Positions 46,130 to 57,730 of a stretch of DNA of 64,000 nucleotides are shown one piece after another. A program made the position numbers and the translations under genes. The notes beneath the pieces were generated by a model. The model did no database searches. It was not told where the DNA came from and worked only from the letters and a program-made list of their open reading frames with translations. Source of the stretch: Lactuca virosa. Its lineage: Eukaryota; Streptophyta; Magnoliopsida; Asterales; Asteraceae. The DNA lies in NCBI GenBank assembly GCA_928212115.1, contig CAKMRJ010005523.1, positions 138,268,647 through 138,332,646 on the forward strand, given 5' to 3'. How positions within the stretch are numbered: the first letter of the stretch is position 1; the number at the start of each line of letters is the position of its first letter.

Positions 46130-47400
46130 ATTGACCTTGTGCATGGTGCTGCTCCGATTGCAAATACTCCTTATCGTTTTGCGCCAGCTGAGATGAAGGA
46201 AATGATGATCCAGCTGCAGGAATTACTTGATAAAGGCTTTATTTGACCGAGTACCTCTCCTTGGGGTGCTCAAGTGTTGTTTGTCAAGAAGAAGGACGGT
46301 TCGATGCGAATGTGTATTGATTACCGTGAGCTAAATAAGGTAACTATCAAGAACAAGTACCCACTACCTCGCATTGATGATTTATTTGATCAACTTCAGG
46401 GTGTTAGCTACTTCTTGAAGATTGATTTGAGATCTGGCTATCATTAGTTGAAAGTACACGGGCAAGATGTACCGAAGACTGCTTTTCCTACTCGATATGG
46501 GCATTATGAATTCCTTGTCATGTCGTTCGGTCTGACAAATGCTCCTGCTGTATTCATGGATATGATGAATCACGTATGTCGTCCAATGCTCAATAAATCT
46601 GTCATCGTATTCATTGATGATATTCTAATCTATTCCAAGTCTGAAGCTGATCATGCCATTCATATTCGTGAAGTATTAGAACTTCTTCGAAAGGAGAAAC
46701 TATATGCTAAATTTTTCAAATGTGAATTTTGGCTTCGTCAAATTCAATTTTTTGGCCATGTGATTTCTGGTGACGGTATATCCGTAGATCCTACCAAAAT
46801 TGAAGCCATCCACAATTGGGAAGCGCCCCGTAATGCTTCTGAAATTCGTAGTTTCTTGGGTCTCGCGGGATATTATCGGAGATTCATTAAAGATTTTTCA
46901 CGTATAGCTGTACCTCTCACAAGTCTTACACGAAAGGAAGCAAAGTTCGAATGGAGTGAAGCCCAAGAAAAAGCTTTCTCAACTTTAAAAGATCTTTTGA
47001 CCCATGCTCCAATCTTATCACTTCCAGAAGATGATAATGATTTCTCCATATATAGCGATGCTTCAAGGTTGGGACTCGGTTGTGTGTTGATGCAACTTGG
47101 TAAAGTGATATCCTATGCCTCAAGACAACTGAAAGATTATGAAAAGAATTATCCCACTCATGACCTCGAACTCGCTGCAGTGGTATTTTCCCTAAAACTT
47201 TGGAAACATTATCTTTTTGGTACAAAATGCCAATTGTTTACCGACCACAAAAGTCTCAAGTATATATTCAGTTAGCAAACTTTGAATATGAGACAACAAC
47301 GAGCCATGGAGCTAATCAAAGACTATGACTGTGAAATTCTGTATCATCCTGGAAAGGCCAATGTAGTTGCCGATGCACTTAGTAGAAAGGTTTATCATAA
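46130..47400 (+). pseudogene. Reverse transcriptase and RNase H of element D
   Basis: RT motifs: SPWGAQVLFVKKKDG, MCIDYRELN, MSFGLTNAPAVF and the catalytic FIDDILIYS (about 46611-46637). Then FLGLAGYYRRF, YSDASRLGLGCVL, DLELAAVVFSLK, TDHKSLKYIF and HPGKANVVADALSRK for RNase H. In-frame stops at 46244, 46445 and 47273 all stand where Arg or Gln codons are expected. No frameshift. With those stops aside, the domain is complete and all catalytic acids are present. Confidence 0.92.
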
Positions 47401-48091
47401 TAGTGTGTGTTATGCTATTACTCACACAACAGTAAAGTTCACTATTCTAGATAAACTAGAGAAATGGAAAGTAGAGGCCCTAAAGCCAGAAAATATGAAG
47501 AAAGAAGGGATGGTACATTATACTGATGTTTTACTTGATGCTCCACGAGGATTGAAGGTATTCAAGAATCGGCTATGGATTCCAAAGATTGGTGGATTAA
47601 GACATAAGATTTTAGATGAAGCTCATAAGTCTAAGCTATCAATACATCCTGGTACAAGTAAAATGTAGTATGATGTAAAAGCTGATTATTGGTGGCCTGG
47701 ATTAAAGAAAGACATTGGAAGATACGTACAGGAATGTTTAGTATGCTTACAAGTCAAAGCAGAACACCAAAAGCCTTACGGAATTCCAGAAAGCCTTAGT
47801 GTTCCCATGTGGAAATGGGAAGACATACTTATGGATTTTATTACCAAATTGCCAAAGACTACTAGACAGAATGATAGTATTTGGGTGGTTGTCGACCGAT
47901 TGACTAAAAGCGCACATTTTCTTGCCATGCGTGAAACGGACCCAATAGAGAAATACGCACAAGTGTACTTGGATGAAATTGTTGCGAGACATGGTGTGCC
48001 ACTAAAGATTATTTCCGATCGTAACACTCGCTTCACTTCTCATTTTTGGGCGAGTATGCAACGTGAAATGGGATCTCAAGTTGCTCTCAGT
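47401..48091 (+). pseudogene. Integrase of element D, first part
   Basis: Zinc region DEAHKSKLSIHPGTSKM followed by a TAG (47666) and CLVCLQVKAEHQKP. Core with LMDFITKLPKT, VDRLTKSAHFL and ISDRNTRFTSHF (the two Asp). It breaks at 48091, where the hAT begins, and resumes at 50748. Confidence 0.9.
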
Positions 48092-48256
48092 CAGTGGCGG
48101 AGCTTGAAGTTTTGATTTGGGGGGGGCCGAAAATAGAATGTATATAAAAATTGAAGAACAGGGGGGGCCAAAGTCAAATTTTATAGTTTTAGGCATAATA
48201 TGTAACTTTTTTAATACATAAGGACTAATTATAAAAAAATATAGGGGGGGCCACAG

Positions 48257-50710
48257 TGTAACGCCCGTAGATCCGAGCTAGTCAATTTAGAGATAATGTT
48301 ACAAGGGTTAATATTAACCAAGTGGTAGTATATGTTACAAGGGTTCCGTACATATAAAGAACGCCGAAATCCAAGTTATAACGAAGAAGTTATGACTCGT
48401 AGAAGTTTTACGGCAAAACCGGCACGACACCGGGAAGCGTAAATAGTGAATTTACGATAGAGCGACTTTTAGCCTTAGAGATCTAAACGAAAGTCATAGA
48501 ATATGTCAAACCGAGAGCGACCATAAAAAGAACACCCAAATCTAACTTCGTATGAGGAAGTTATGATTTTTTCGAAGTTTCGGCTTAGCAGTGTACAGCC
48601 CGAAGTTCGAATATTAGATCGAGCGGTTTTTAGCGACATAACCTAAACGAGAATCGAAGATCTCGTTACTAGTAGCGTAAAGATAAAAAGACAGACAAAA
48701 ACGGGCGTCGGATGAAGGAGTTTTGAATTTTTAACGGACCAACCCTGTCCCGGCCTGTTAAAAATATAACTTTAAAAATAAGGTCAAAATTAGCCGTCAG
48801 AGTCTAAACGAAAGTTGTAGAGTACGGTCCCGCCTACGCGTGGATATAAAGAACGTTGAAAACGGAGCTCGTATGCGAAAGTTATGAATTTTTTAAGTCG
48901 GGATGATAATTTGCGAGCTGGTCCGAAGGGGAGCGCCCTACGTAGTCCGAAGGAACGCGCATCGTAGGAGGACTTGGCTTCGGATGGACCACGTAGCCCC
49001 AGCAGACTCCGGACACCTGTCTTGTACGAGCGTTGGGCGTAGCCGAGGAGCGCTGAGCGTAGCTCCGAGGAACGCAGTGCGTTCAGCAGCCTCGCCTGGC
49101 TATAAAAGGGCTGCAAAGGCAGCTCATTTTTCACACCAAATTCAACCTTTATTTCTATCTCTAGGTTCTCTCTCTAGCTCCCTAACCCCCCTAAGCCTAG
49201 GTAAATCCCCTAGCACCCGAAGGAAGCCCCGAGGCTCCCGGAGTCCCGAGAAAAAAGGGTCTTTCGGTTCGGAAACGCTACTCCAAACGAAGCCCGGTTT
49301 TCGAGAAAACCCGCTGTAAGTAAGCTACGCCTACGCTGTTTTTAATATAGCTTCTAATTAATTATAGTAACATTATTAGGACCTTAAAATATTTATTTGG
49401 GCTATTATTATGAGTTATATAAGAGTGTTGTTTAACGCTTATATAATAGTAATAATAGCTAGACTATTAATTAGTTGCGGTTAAGGTTAGACTAAACCCT
49501 AGTTGTATTGATTCTAGGTTTTGTCAAGGGAAAATTGTTTTAAGAGTAACGAAGTGCTGTCCGAGTACCGAGTCACCACCTTATGAAGTGAGTGCATAGT
49601 TACTTTCATCTTACACAGAGATATGAAGTATTTTATATAAATTACGTGCTATGTGTGCATATTATCTGTATACTTGCTATCTATGTTGGATGAACGATTT
49701 TATACAAGTTTTATATGATTTAAACTGTATATGTATTTATATCTACATAATATGTTGAGTAAAACATGGGTAGATGAAATATGAGTTGGATGATGAGTTA
49801 AGAGGTGATATAGACCATGAGGTAAGGGTGAGAGGTGGACGATGTGAGAAGCCTTGTTCCCAAATGTTGGCCCCGTCATCTAGCAGAGTATGGATGACAA
49901 CTACAGACTATTCTAGACAGTCCAGTGGAACACTAGCAGGCTTGCAACGTTTAGGTGTTGTGAACGATGCGTTCACCCGGTGTACTCTAAACCCTGGCGA
50001 TCATACAGACTTGGTGCCTAAACATTGGCAATCATGCAGACTTGGTGCCAAAAACCCTGGCGACTATGCAGACTTAGTGCCTGTTGTATAAACCCTAGCG
50101 ACTAGGCAAACTTAGTGCCTAAACCCTGGCGACTATGCGGACTTAGTGCCTGTTGTATAAATCCTGGCGACTATACAGACTTAGTGCCTAAACCCCGGTG
50201 ACGATGGACTTCGTGCCGATTCCTTAGGATGATCCTGAGGAATGAATGAACGAGGAATAGTTGATTCTTAGGGTAGATCCTTAAGAGTAAAGAAGATAAT
50301 GGGGATGGCTAATTGGGTTGATTGTTTGATGTTTAAACATAATAATTATATTATTATGGGTTGAAAACCCTATGTACTCACCAGGTTTCCCAACCTGACC
50401 CACTCCAGCTTATTTCTATCACAGGTGTCGATATGAAGTTACATTACACTGAGAGATTTAAAAGAGATGTAGATCACTAGTGTAAATGAATGTAAGTTCT
50501 GTTTATGCTTATGTTTCTGTATTGACGATGACATCCCAAATGTTTTAAAACTAAATAAAAATACATTTATTCGGAAATGCTTTGATAACGTATTTATCAT
50601 GTTTTACTGGGAACAAATTCCGCAACATTTTTATTAAAGGAAGTACTTTGATTTTTATAAAGCATAAACAAAATCGGTCTTTTCTGGCCGTGAAAAATGG
50701 GGATGTCACA
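48257..50710 (+). mobile_element. Solo LTR X2 (2454 bp) with 5-bp target duplication CACAG
   Basis: TGTAACGCCCG ... GGGGATGTCACA, flanked by CACAG at 48252-48256 and 50711-50715. Same family as X1: four 155-bp repeats (48310-48900), TATAAAAG (49101-49108), donor CT|GTAAGT (49316), acceptor TATCACAG (50423-50424), minisatellite near 49990-50215. The ACTCGACGAGT palindromes of X1 are absent; that interval is replaced by other sequence. Confidence 0.93.
49990..50215 (+). repeat. Minisatellite in solo LTR X2
   Basis: About seven units with core GGCGACTATGCAGACTTAGT and alternating spacers (AAACCCT or TGTTGTATAAACCCT). Homologous to the X1 array but with a distinct unit version. Confidence 0.9.
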
Positions 50711-50747
50711 CACAGGCCCCCCTGGCCCTATATAACCTCCGCCACTG

Positions 50748-51542
50748 CTCTCAATACAACTTATCATCCCCAGACAGACGGTCAGACGGAGAGAATGATC
50801 CAAACAGTAGAAGTTATGCTTCGTGCATGTGTCTTGGAGTTCGGTGGTAACTGGGACAAGTACTTACCTCTTGTTGAATTTTCATATAACAACAGTTACC
50901 ACACTTCAATCAAAATACCACCATATGAAGCACTATATGGACGTAGATGTCGTACTCCATTATGTTGGCGTGAAGTAGGACAGAAAAATCCTTGGAGGCT
51001 CTGAATTGATTCAAGATTCCACTGACAAGATTCAAATTATACGAGAAAGAATGAAAGCGGCCCAGGATCGACAAAAGTCTTATGCAGAAAGGAAGAGACG
51101 ACCCATAGAATTCCAGGTGGGTGATTTCGTAATGCTGAAAGTATCCCCATGGAAAGGCATTATGCGATTTGGAAAGAAAGGAAAACTAAGTCGTAGATTT
51201 GTTGGTCCTTTCAAAATCATACAGAGAATTGGTAAACAAACATACCGCTTGGAATTGCCTGAAGATTTGGCAGGTATTCATGATGTGTTTCATGTGAGTT
51301 ATCTACCTAAATGTTTAAGCATATATGATGAAACGGTTCCGTTATCTGAGGTGAAACTAGATAATAAGTTAAAATATGTAGAAGAGCCTGAAGAGATCGT
51401 AAACGAAAGAACGACTAATCTACATAATAAAGAAGTGGAGTTGGTGCTTGTCAAGTGGAAACACCATAGAGGCCCAAATTATTATTGGGAAAATAAGAAT
51501 GAGATAGGAGCGAAATATCCCCATTTGTTTAAATCGTTGTAA
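50748..51542 (+). pseudogene. Integrase end and chromodomain of element D
   Basis: Resumes with TTYHPQTDGQTERMIQ carrying the catalytic Glu, then FSYNNSYHTS and YGRRCRTPLCW. A frameshift near 50985 leads into an open frame of 178 codons (51006-51542). This has IRERMKAAQDRQKSYAE, GDFVMLKVSPWKG, VGPFKIIQRIGKQTYRL and FHVSYLPKCL, and a C-terminal chromodomain-like segment with ELVLVKWKHHRGPNYYWE and a stop after KYPHLFKSL. The chromodomain end supports Tekay/Del-type chromovirus. Confidence 0.9.
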
Positions 51543-51557
51543 TTTCGGGGAAGAAAT

Positions 51558-51577
51558 CCTCAAAAGGAGGAGGTATT
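51558..51577 (+). promoter_or_regulatory. Polypurine tract of element D
   Basis: CCTCAAAAGGAGGAGGTATT just before the LTR start. Confidence 0.8.
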
Positions 51578-53678
51578 TGTAACATACACATTCAGTTATC
51601 GTGTTTTGTTAAAAATGAATATTATTTAATATACGATTTTGAGTGTTGAGTTCTAACAAGATAGTTTTATGAAGAATTGAAGTAAAACTATGTTTAGAAT
51701 CATTCGGAAAGTATTGGAAGTCTTATGAGATTCCGATCAAAAGTCAACTATTGAAATTTACGAAAATATAAAGTTGGAAATAAATAAAAATAATGTTATT
51801 GAAAGTGGTATGATTATCTCGTGTGAAACATTTAGGCGAAAACCTCATCGAAATCCGAGTTATAACGAAGAAGTTATGACCAATCGAAGATCCGCGACAA
51901 AAACCGGCAAAGCACTATTTAGCGTAAAAAGTGAGTTTTCGATAAACTACTTTTTAGCTTTAGTGATCTAAATGAAAGTCGTAGTATTCGTTAAACCGAG
52001 AATTTTCATAAAAAGAACGTCCAAATCTGACTTCGTATGAACAAGTTATGATTTTTCTAAGTTTCAGTATAGCAGTATACAACTAAAAACTCGAAATAAA
52101 AATCGAGTGATTTTTAGCCGACACAACTTAAACGAGAATCGAAGGTCTCGTCAATAGTAGTACAAACGGACGTCGGATGAAGAAGTTATGAATTTTTAAC
52201 GGATTTTCCTGTCCCGGTCTGTTAAAAATAATAATATTAAAAATAAATTCAAAATTAGCCAACGGAGTCTAAACGAAAGTTGTATAGTATAATCTCGCCT
52301 ACGCGTGCATATAAAGAACGTCGAAAACGGATCTCGTATGCGAACGTTATGAATTTTTGAAGATTTGGGCACAAAATCCGAGAAGCTTCGCATACTAGGC
52401 TCGGACTTGGCCACGTTGCACCTTCGCATGCGAGACGCGTGTCCGGTCCGTGACATGACCGAAGCGAGCCACGTCGCCCTTCCCTTGCGAGCCGCCCCGT
52501 GTCCGAGCAGGTGAGTCATCCGAAGCGCAGGTCCAATCCGAAGCCGACACTTGCCTCGGCTGTGCTGCTGACGCGTGTCCTCGGCCTCGCATCCGACGCG
52601 TGTCCCTCCCCTCCTTCCCTCCGGATCCGAAGCGTCGCCTATATAAAGGGAGGTGCAAACACTCCCGGTTTAGTTTGAAAATTTCACACTTTTTACCCCT
52701 AAATCCATTTTTAAGCTATTCCAACATCCCCCGAAGCCCCGAGATCATACCTAACACCTGAAAAACATCCCAAAGTGCCCGAAGACCCCGAGAAATTTAT
52801 CTTTTCGGTTTGAAGCTCAACCCTCGTAAGGCCCGGTTTTCAATAAAGCTCCCGGTTTTCATCGAAGAAAGTTAATTATAGAAACGAAGTGCTGCCCAAA
52901 TTACTATTTTAACCTCCGGTTATTTCACGGTGAGTTTAAATTACAGGAACAATTGTATGTTATGTGTTATATGTGCAATATGCTTTCCCGTGTTATTATG
53001 ATAATGAGTTATACCTTTCACCACGAAGTGAATGACTAAGCATCACTTGGGTATTGGTATGTAGCCTTTGACCATGAAGTGAATGAGTAAGCATCACTTT
53101 GGCTTTGGCAGAATGTCGGATAGGGCTGAAAGTCTATAAATTCTAGCAAAATGTTAATTCAGAAATCGTTTATTTTCTCTGCCACTTGGGGCTGAAGTCT
53201 TATTGATGCATATCAAGTTGAAAATTTTGTATCTCATTAATTGTAAATCTTTGAATCAGATCATTTGTTGATATGGAAAGCTTGTCACATGATTCACATA
53301 TGCCTTTGTTGTTGTTTGTTCCTCTTTGCTTCTGTCATATTGGTATATATATGACATAACGTTATATTGTATCTATTTTTGAACTCACTAAGCGTCACCG
53401 TTTATCCCTCTCAGTGTTTAACTATTGCAGGTAATAAGGATCCAATATAGACACATACTGTTGGAAGATTTAGAACAGTTAATAATATTACTTTTGTATT
53501 TAGTGATCGTGTATGTATAAAATTATAATTTTCCTGGGTAGTTATGTAATATACTAAAACTTAGTCGGTTTGTATCCAGTCTTTTGTAATTAAACTATCA
53601 ATGTAAAATATTGTTTATGAATATGCATGTAGCATGTTTTGGAGTAATATGATGTAGTTTTAGAGAGGGGTTGTTTCA
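51578..53678 (+). repeat. Second LTR of element D (2101 bp), shared with D'
   Basis: Matches 36347-38385. It carries TATATAAAG (52640-52648), a donor CACG|GTGAGT (52930) missing from the first LTR, an acceptor CTATTGCAG (53429-53430), and a duplicated segment around CATGAAGTGAATGAGTAAGC (53010-53100). It is followed by a PBS rather than foreign DNA. Confidence 0.9.
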
Positions 53679-53682
53679 ATCA

Positions 53683-53790
53683 TGGTATCAGAGCAGTAGT
53701 TTAAGTGAACTAAATATCACGGGTTGGTATTTAGACTTAAACCGTCAGAAGTTCAATATATGAAAGGATTCATTGTAAGTATATGGATAC
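53683..53790 (+). other. PBS and leader of truncated second unit D'
   Basis: TGGTATCAGAGCAG, then the same leader as at 38404-38500, up to GTATATGGATAC. At 53790 it changes to sequence of element E. Confidence 0.85.
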
Positions 53791-54544
53791 AGTACATAGA
53801 GAATATAAATCTGACAGCATAACGACCCTGCGAGTAGTGTAATCACTTAAACGTAGGGTCGATCCTACATATATAAAGGGAAAAGAAATGGTAGGACGAG
53901 TCCTACACATGATGAGTGTTCCCGGGTGGTGTCTGGGATGAGGTAGAAGCGCCATGATACTCGGCTAATCGGCGCTCAGCGACTCGCACTCTCGTCTCTA
54001 GCGCAACATGCAGCTCCTAAACTCCCGCACGAGGTCCTGAGTGCCCCTCTCTGCACCCTCCACTGCGGCTCTCATCTGGATTATCTGGTTGCCCGGCACC
54101 TGTGCCTGGTCGCCAATGTCCCTGGTCCGTCGAATCATCACATGAAGAGCTCAATCAGCCGGGCCTCCATGCTGGAGGTTGTCGAATCCCTGCTCCATGC
54201 TGAAGGGGCGGGCGTTGGACCTGGTGTCGTCTCCACCTCTCTATGTCGAGTGCCCAGGAGGGCGTTGGGACATTGTAACCTATCCGGTGTGCCAACACCC
54301 ACACCATGTAGGGTGGATTGATGACTTCGGACTCCGCGTCTGAGTCATCCTCCTCGATATCCTCGTCAACGTCCTCCTCTTCAAACTCTACTGCAGGCTC
54401 CTCGGGGTCCTCCATAGGCTCTTCGTCGGTATCATCATCGAGTTTCTCTTCCTCAAATTAAATCTCCTCCGGTTCCTCCTCCAACCATCCTCCGTTCCCC
54501 TGGTTTTGGGGAAAAGGATCATCAGGCTGGTGAAAGCCTGCCAT
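53791..54544 (-). pseudogene. Extra ORF upstream of gag (element E), broken
   Basis: Start ATG at 54544 (minus), 5 bases after TTCTAGTACAG. The N-terminus MAGFHQPDDPFPQNQGN is homologous to the ORF in C. A TAA at 54458-54460 interrupts. The acidic tract (EEEDVDEDIEEDDSDAESE), then VPTPSWALDIERWRRHQ and QRPPLQHG follow to about 54160. After a frameshift, degraded Arg/Glu-rich coil codons continue to about 53950. The rest up to 53790 is a short leader remnant before the D' junction. Function unknown. Confidence 0.65.
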
Positions 54545-54956
54545 GTCGTCTGTACTAGAATGTAAGTATAAAGAAGATACAAGAAAATGCATGAAGATCA
54601 CACATAGTGCTAAAATACTTCTATAGTATTTTAATTGTTTATGTTTGGGTCACTAAAACTTTTGGGTATAAGGTTGGTAAGTGTTTAGATTCGTTGTCCA
54701 CCTCGATCACTCCCAAACACATGTTGGTCGTATTTCGAATAAATATAGTTGATCAGGCTATATTTATTCCAAATATGATTACATAATTGCCCGGGTTTAA
54801 TCTCGATACACTACTCCCCTAAAGACTTTTTATTTGTTTCACGTTATGACACCGTTCACCAAGTATGTATCTTTTTAGTTAGAGTGTTTTTAGTCCCATT
54901 AAATTTATAGTTATATATCTTGTATGGTTAAGATATACTATTTCACTATAAACAAT

Positions 54957-54968
54957 GCTCTGATACCA
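54957..54968 (-). promoter_or_regulatory. Primer-binding site of element E
   Basis: The minus strand reads TGGTATCAGAGC three bases after the LTR end, an exact Met-tRNA match. Confidence 0.92.
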
Positions 54969-54971
54969 ATC

Positions 54972-57730
54972 TGTCACACCCCCTAACCAGGACGGCGGAA
55001 ACATCCGGGGGCGGATGACGTCATTGTACAGTATCATAACAATTAGATATAAATGATACATAGCAACCCAGCATCATACATTACAATATACCAACATTCA
55101 TTATTTACATATTGTACTTTTTCTTCAATTACACAAAAATAACAATAAGCATGATGTCTCAAAAGATAGCAAAATATCCAGATCCAAGGCTCGAGTACCT
55201 GTTCACTGAGTCCCTTAGAATACAAGTCGTTTTGAAAAGCGTCAATATAGAATGTTGGTGAGTTCATAAGCATATTTTGTAAGAAAACTTTGTAACATCT
55301 TTGTTTATATTAAGTTGTAAAACTCCAGAAAATCCAATATTTTCTATAAAAGTAGTTTGTGAGTCTCGTTCCAAAATCGTGTATAATTGCATGCATGTTC
55401 TTTGTTTGTATTTGACAAGAGTGTGATCCCAAAAAATCCTATATTTTCTGTATATAAAAGAGTTGTGGTCTTAAAAACCCTAAGTCCGGAGTGGTGAAAT
55501 TAGTTTACAAAATAGACGAAACATAGTTGTGTATTTTATAAAACTAGTAGGGTGTATATCCTTCGTAAATTCAAATAATATTGTTATTCTCTATGTTAGT
55601 CGTTACAACCATGCTAATATGACTAACGCGCATGTCTTGACGTTCTTCAGGTGTCGGTTTTTAAAAGATATTTGTCACCCTAGACTGGCCCGTGTAGCTG
55701 TAGCGAACTGCTCAGGTGTGGGGGTGTCAACCTCGTATAGATCTATACATAATTACCTCGATCTCCCTCTAGGAGACTCTGGTTATAACTACAGGGCTTA
55801 CAGTGTACGCTAGGTAGGTACGGTGAAGGAATGTCTCACAAGAGCCTCAACAAAATTTACGCGAATTTATCGAATCCTGCATATGACGTTCCTAGGGTAA
55901 TTTCATGACTGTGGTTTTATGACACGCGAAAATTCCTGTCGTAAAACTTTGTTTTGCTTGCCGGTTTTATTAAATTTTTTATAACGATATTTATAAATAA
56001 TTACTAATAGTTGTTAACCTACAATATATGTTGTAAACGTAACAAAATATTCTAGGTTTTTATACCTTTGAAAATAGTGCAAACTTTTAAGATTATTTTA
56101 CTAACAAAAACTATATTTAATAAATATTCAAATGTTGTGGTGAGTTTGTAACACACTAATTTTTTTTTAAAGTGTTTTGTAGCACCAAAAATACTCTAAT
56201 TTTGTTGTGGCTAGAACTTGTCACAATTTACACAAAATTACATACAACCTTGAAATTTATTATGTTTCCACAATTTACAAGTGTTAGTGGTAAAAGTTTA
56301 TATAACAAAAAATTTACCATTTTTGAGTGTAAACTCTCATATTTACCATTTTTCAAGCTTTGATAACCATAAATGCTTCAACATTTCTTTGACATTATTT
56401 GTGATTTTTAACACACAATTTCAAAGAGACCACTTTCACTTAGCAACATGTTTCATTTTCAACATGACACCAAAATATGTGAAACTACACAAAGATAACT
56501 TTGTTCCAACAACTTGAGACTTTGAAAAAATCTCAAGTTTAAGGAGTTCTAGCACGAAATAACAACATTTCAACACACATAAACATATAAACATACAAGT
56601 ACATGCAAATATCCAAAGATTTCAACAAGACATGACTTGTATTCTCCCCCAAAAAGGATGAAAAACTTGAAAAGAGTGGGGTATGAAGTTCACATTAGGG
56701 ATTTTTCGAATGTAGAAGGAGATGAAGAAGGATTTTCGAGCCTAGCTTGCTTTATTGAGGATATTCTCGAACATGTGAGTGTTCTAAGGAGTTTAATACA
56801 CAATAAAGTGTGTAAATTGAATGTTCTAAGCATAAACATGAAGCAAAAACACTTGAGTTAAACATGGACTTACCAAGTTTATGATCCTTGAAGAACACAC
56901 ACACACACGAATTCTTGGAGAAAAGGAGATGAGTGAACTCTTGAGTGTTTGAGAGGAAAATGTGTCAGAAAAGAAGTTTGAATGAGGGTGGAGAGAGAGA
57001 GAGAGATAGATGGGCAGAGAGGTAGAGAAGGAGAGGGGAGAGGGTAGGTATTGAACCTAGCTAAGGATGATGTGAGGTACATGGGAATTTGTTGGGTAAA
57101 ACCTTGTTGCATGTTATATTGAGGTGCATGCAAATTTTAACCACTTAATCTTTTTTTTTTGAATACCCAAACAGCCCAAGAGGCTCTCGGCCCAAGGTTG
57201 GCCCAAAAAAAATATTTGTGAGCTTTGATTTGGCTTTGCCCAATAAGGATCTTTGGCCCATTAGTGCTTAATGAGATATTTTTGGTTAAAAGGCCTAAAA
57301 ATGGGAGTTCTCGGCCCAACTAAGGCCCAAATATGGGCTTTCAGCCCATATAATGGTCAACTAGAAGCTTTCGGCCCAAAAGGCCCATTAGAGGAGTTTT
57401 CGGCCCATTAGGGCCCAAAGAAGGGTTTTCGGCCCAACAATATCAAAAGGAGAAGTTATCGGCCCAATAGGGCCCAATAAGGAAGTGTTGGTCCAATAAG
57501 GGATTTGGACCAAAAATTATTGGGCTAAGGCCCAAAAATAATTTGATTTGGCTTATTGGATCGAGTTTTGGGCAAATACATGGATGTTTCGACTTGAATG
57601 ACAATGTACGAAAGTATAAACTTAATAGCATTGAAGTTTGAATTTCACTAAATGGAATGTTGCAAGATTACACAAGGAGATCATCTTGTACAAGGATCGA
57701 CATCTTAACCCTAATTTTCTAGTTGTGACA
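54972..57730 (-). repeat. 5' LTR of element E, shared with E' (2759 bp)
   Basis: TGTCACAAC ... GGGGGTGTGACA on the minus strand. Like the LTR at 16182-19000 it has a TGGGCC-rich U3 (57170-57540) and a donor TTGGTAAGTCC (56868-56874). The acceptor is mutated (TTCTAAG for TTCTCAG near 55214). The left side has the PBS, while the right side has a pol end and polypurine tract. It is therefore both a 5' and a 3' LTR. Confidence 0.92.

Larger units (their letters stand above)
48092..50747 (+). mobile_element. Small hAT element (about 197 bp before interruption) with 8-bp target duplication
   Basis: Ends CAGTGGCGGAG and CTCCGCCACTG are perfect inverted repeats. Flanks CTCTCAGT (48084-48091) and CTCTCAAT (50748-50755) are an 8-bp duplication with one change, as expected for hAT. 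No transposase. A solo LTR (X2) sits inside at 48257-50710. C and G runs (GGGGGGGCC) lie just inside each end. Confidence 0.88.
36347..53790 (+). mobile_element. Gypsy element D (chromovirus) with start of a second tandem unit
   Basis: 5' LTR 36347-38385, PBS, gag 38586-39279 and 45038 on, pol to 51542, polypurine tract, second LTR 51578-53678. After the second LTR there is again a PBS and about 95 bp of leader identical in layout to 38386-38500, ending abruptly at 53790. This marks a tandem D-D' cut by a deletion that also removed the gag start of E. Copia G and a hAT carrying solo LTR X2 interrupt it. Confidence 0.88.

Noticed and set aside
48903..49319. 138-codon ORF
   Set aside because: Sits in solo LTR X2 and ends at the putative splice donor; not conserved in X1.
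50582..50747. N-terminal 55 codons of a 140-codon ORF
   Set aside because: Derived from solo LTR and hAT sequence; true integrase codons start at 50748.
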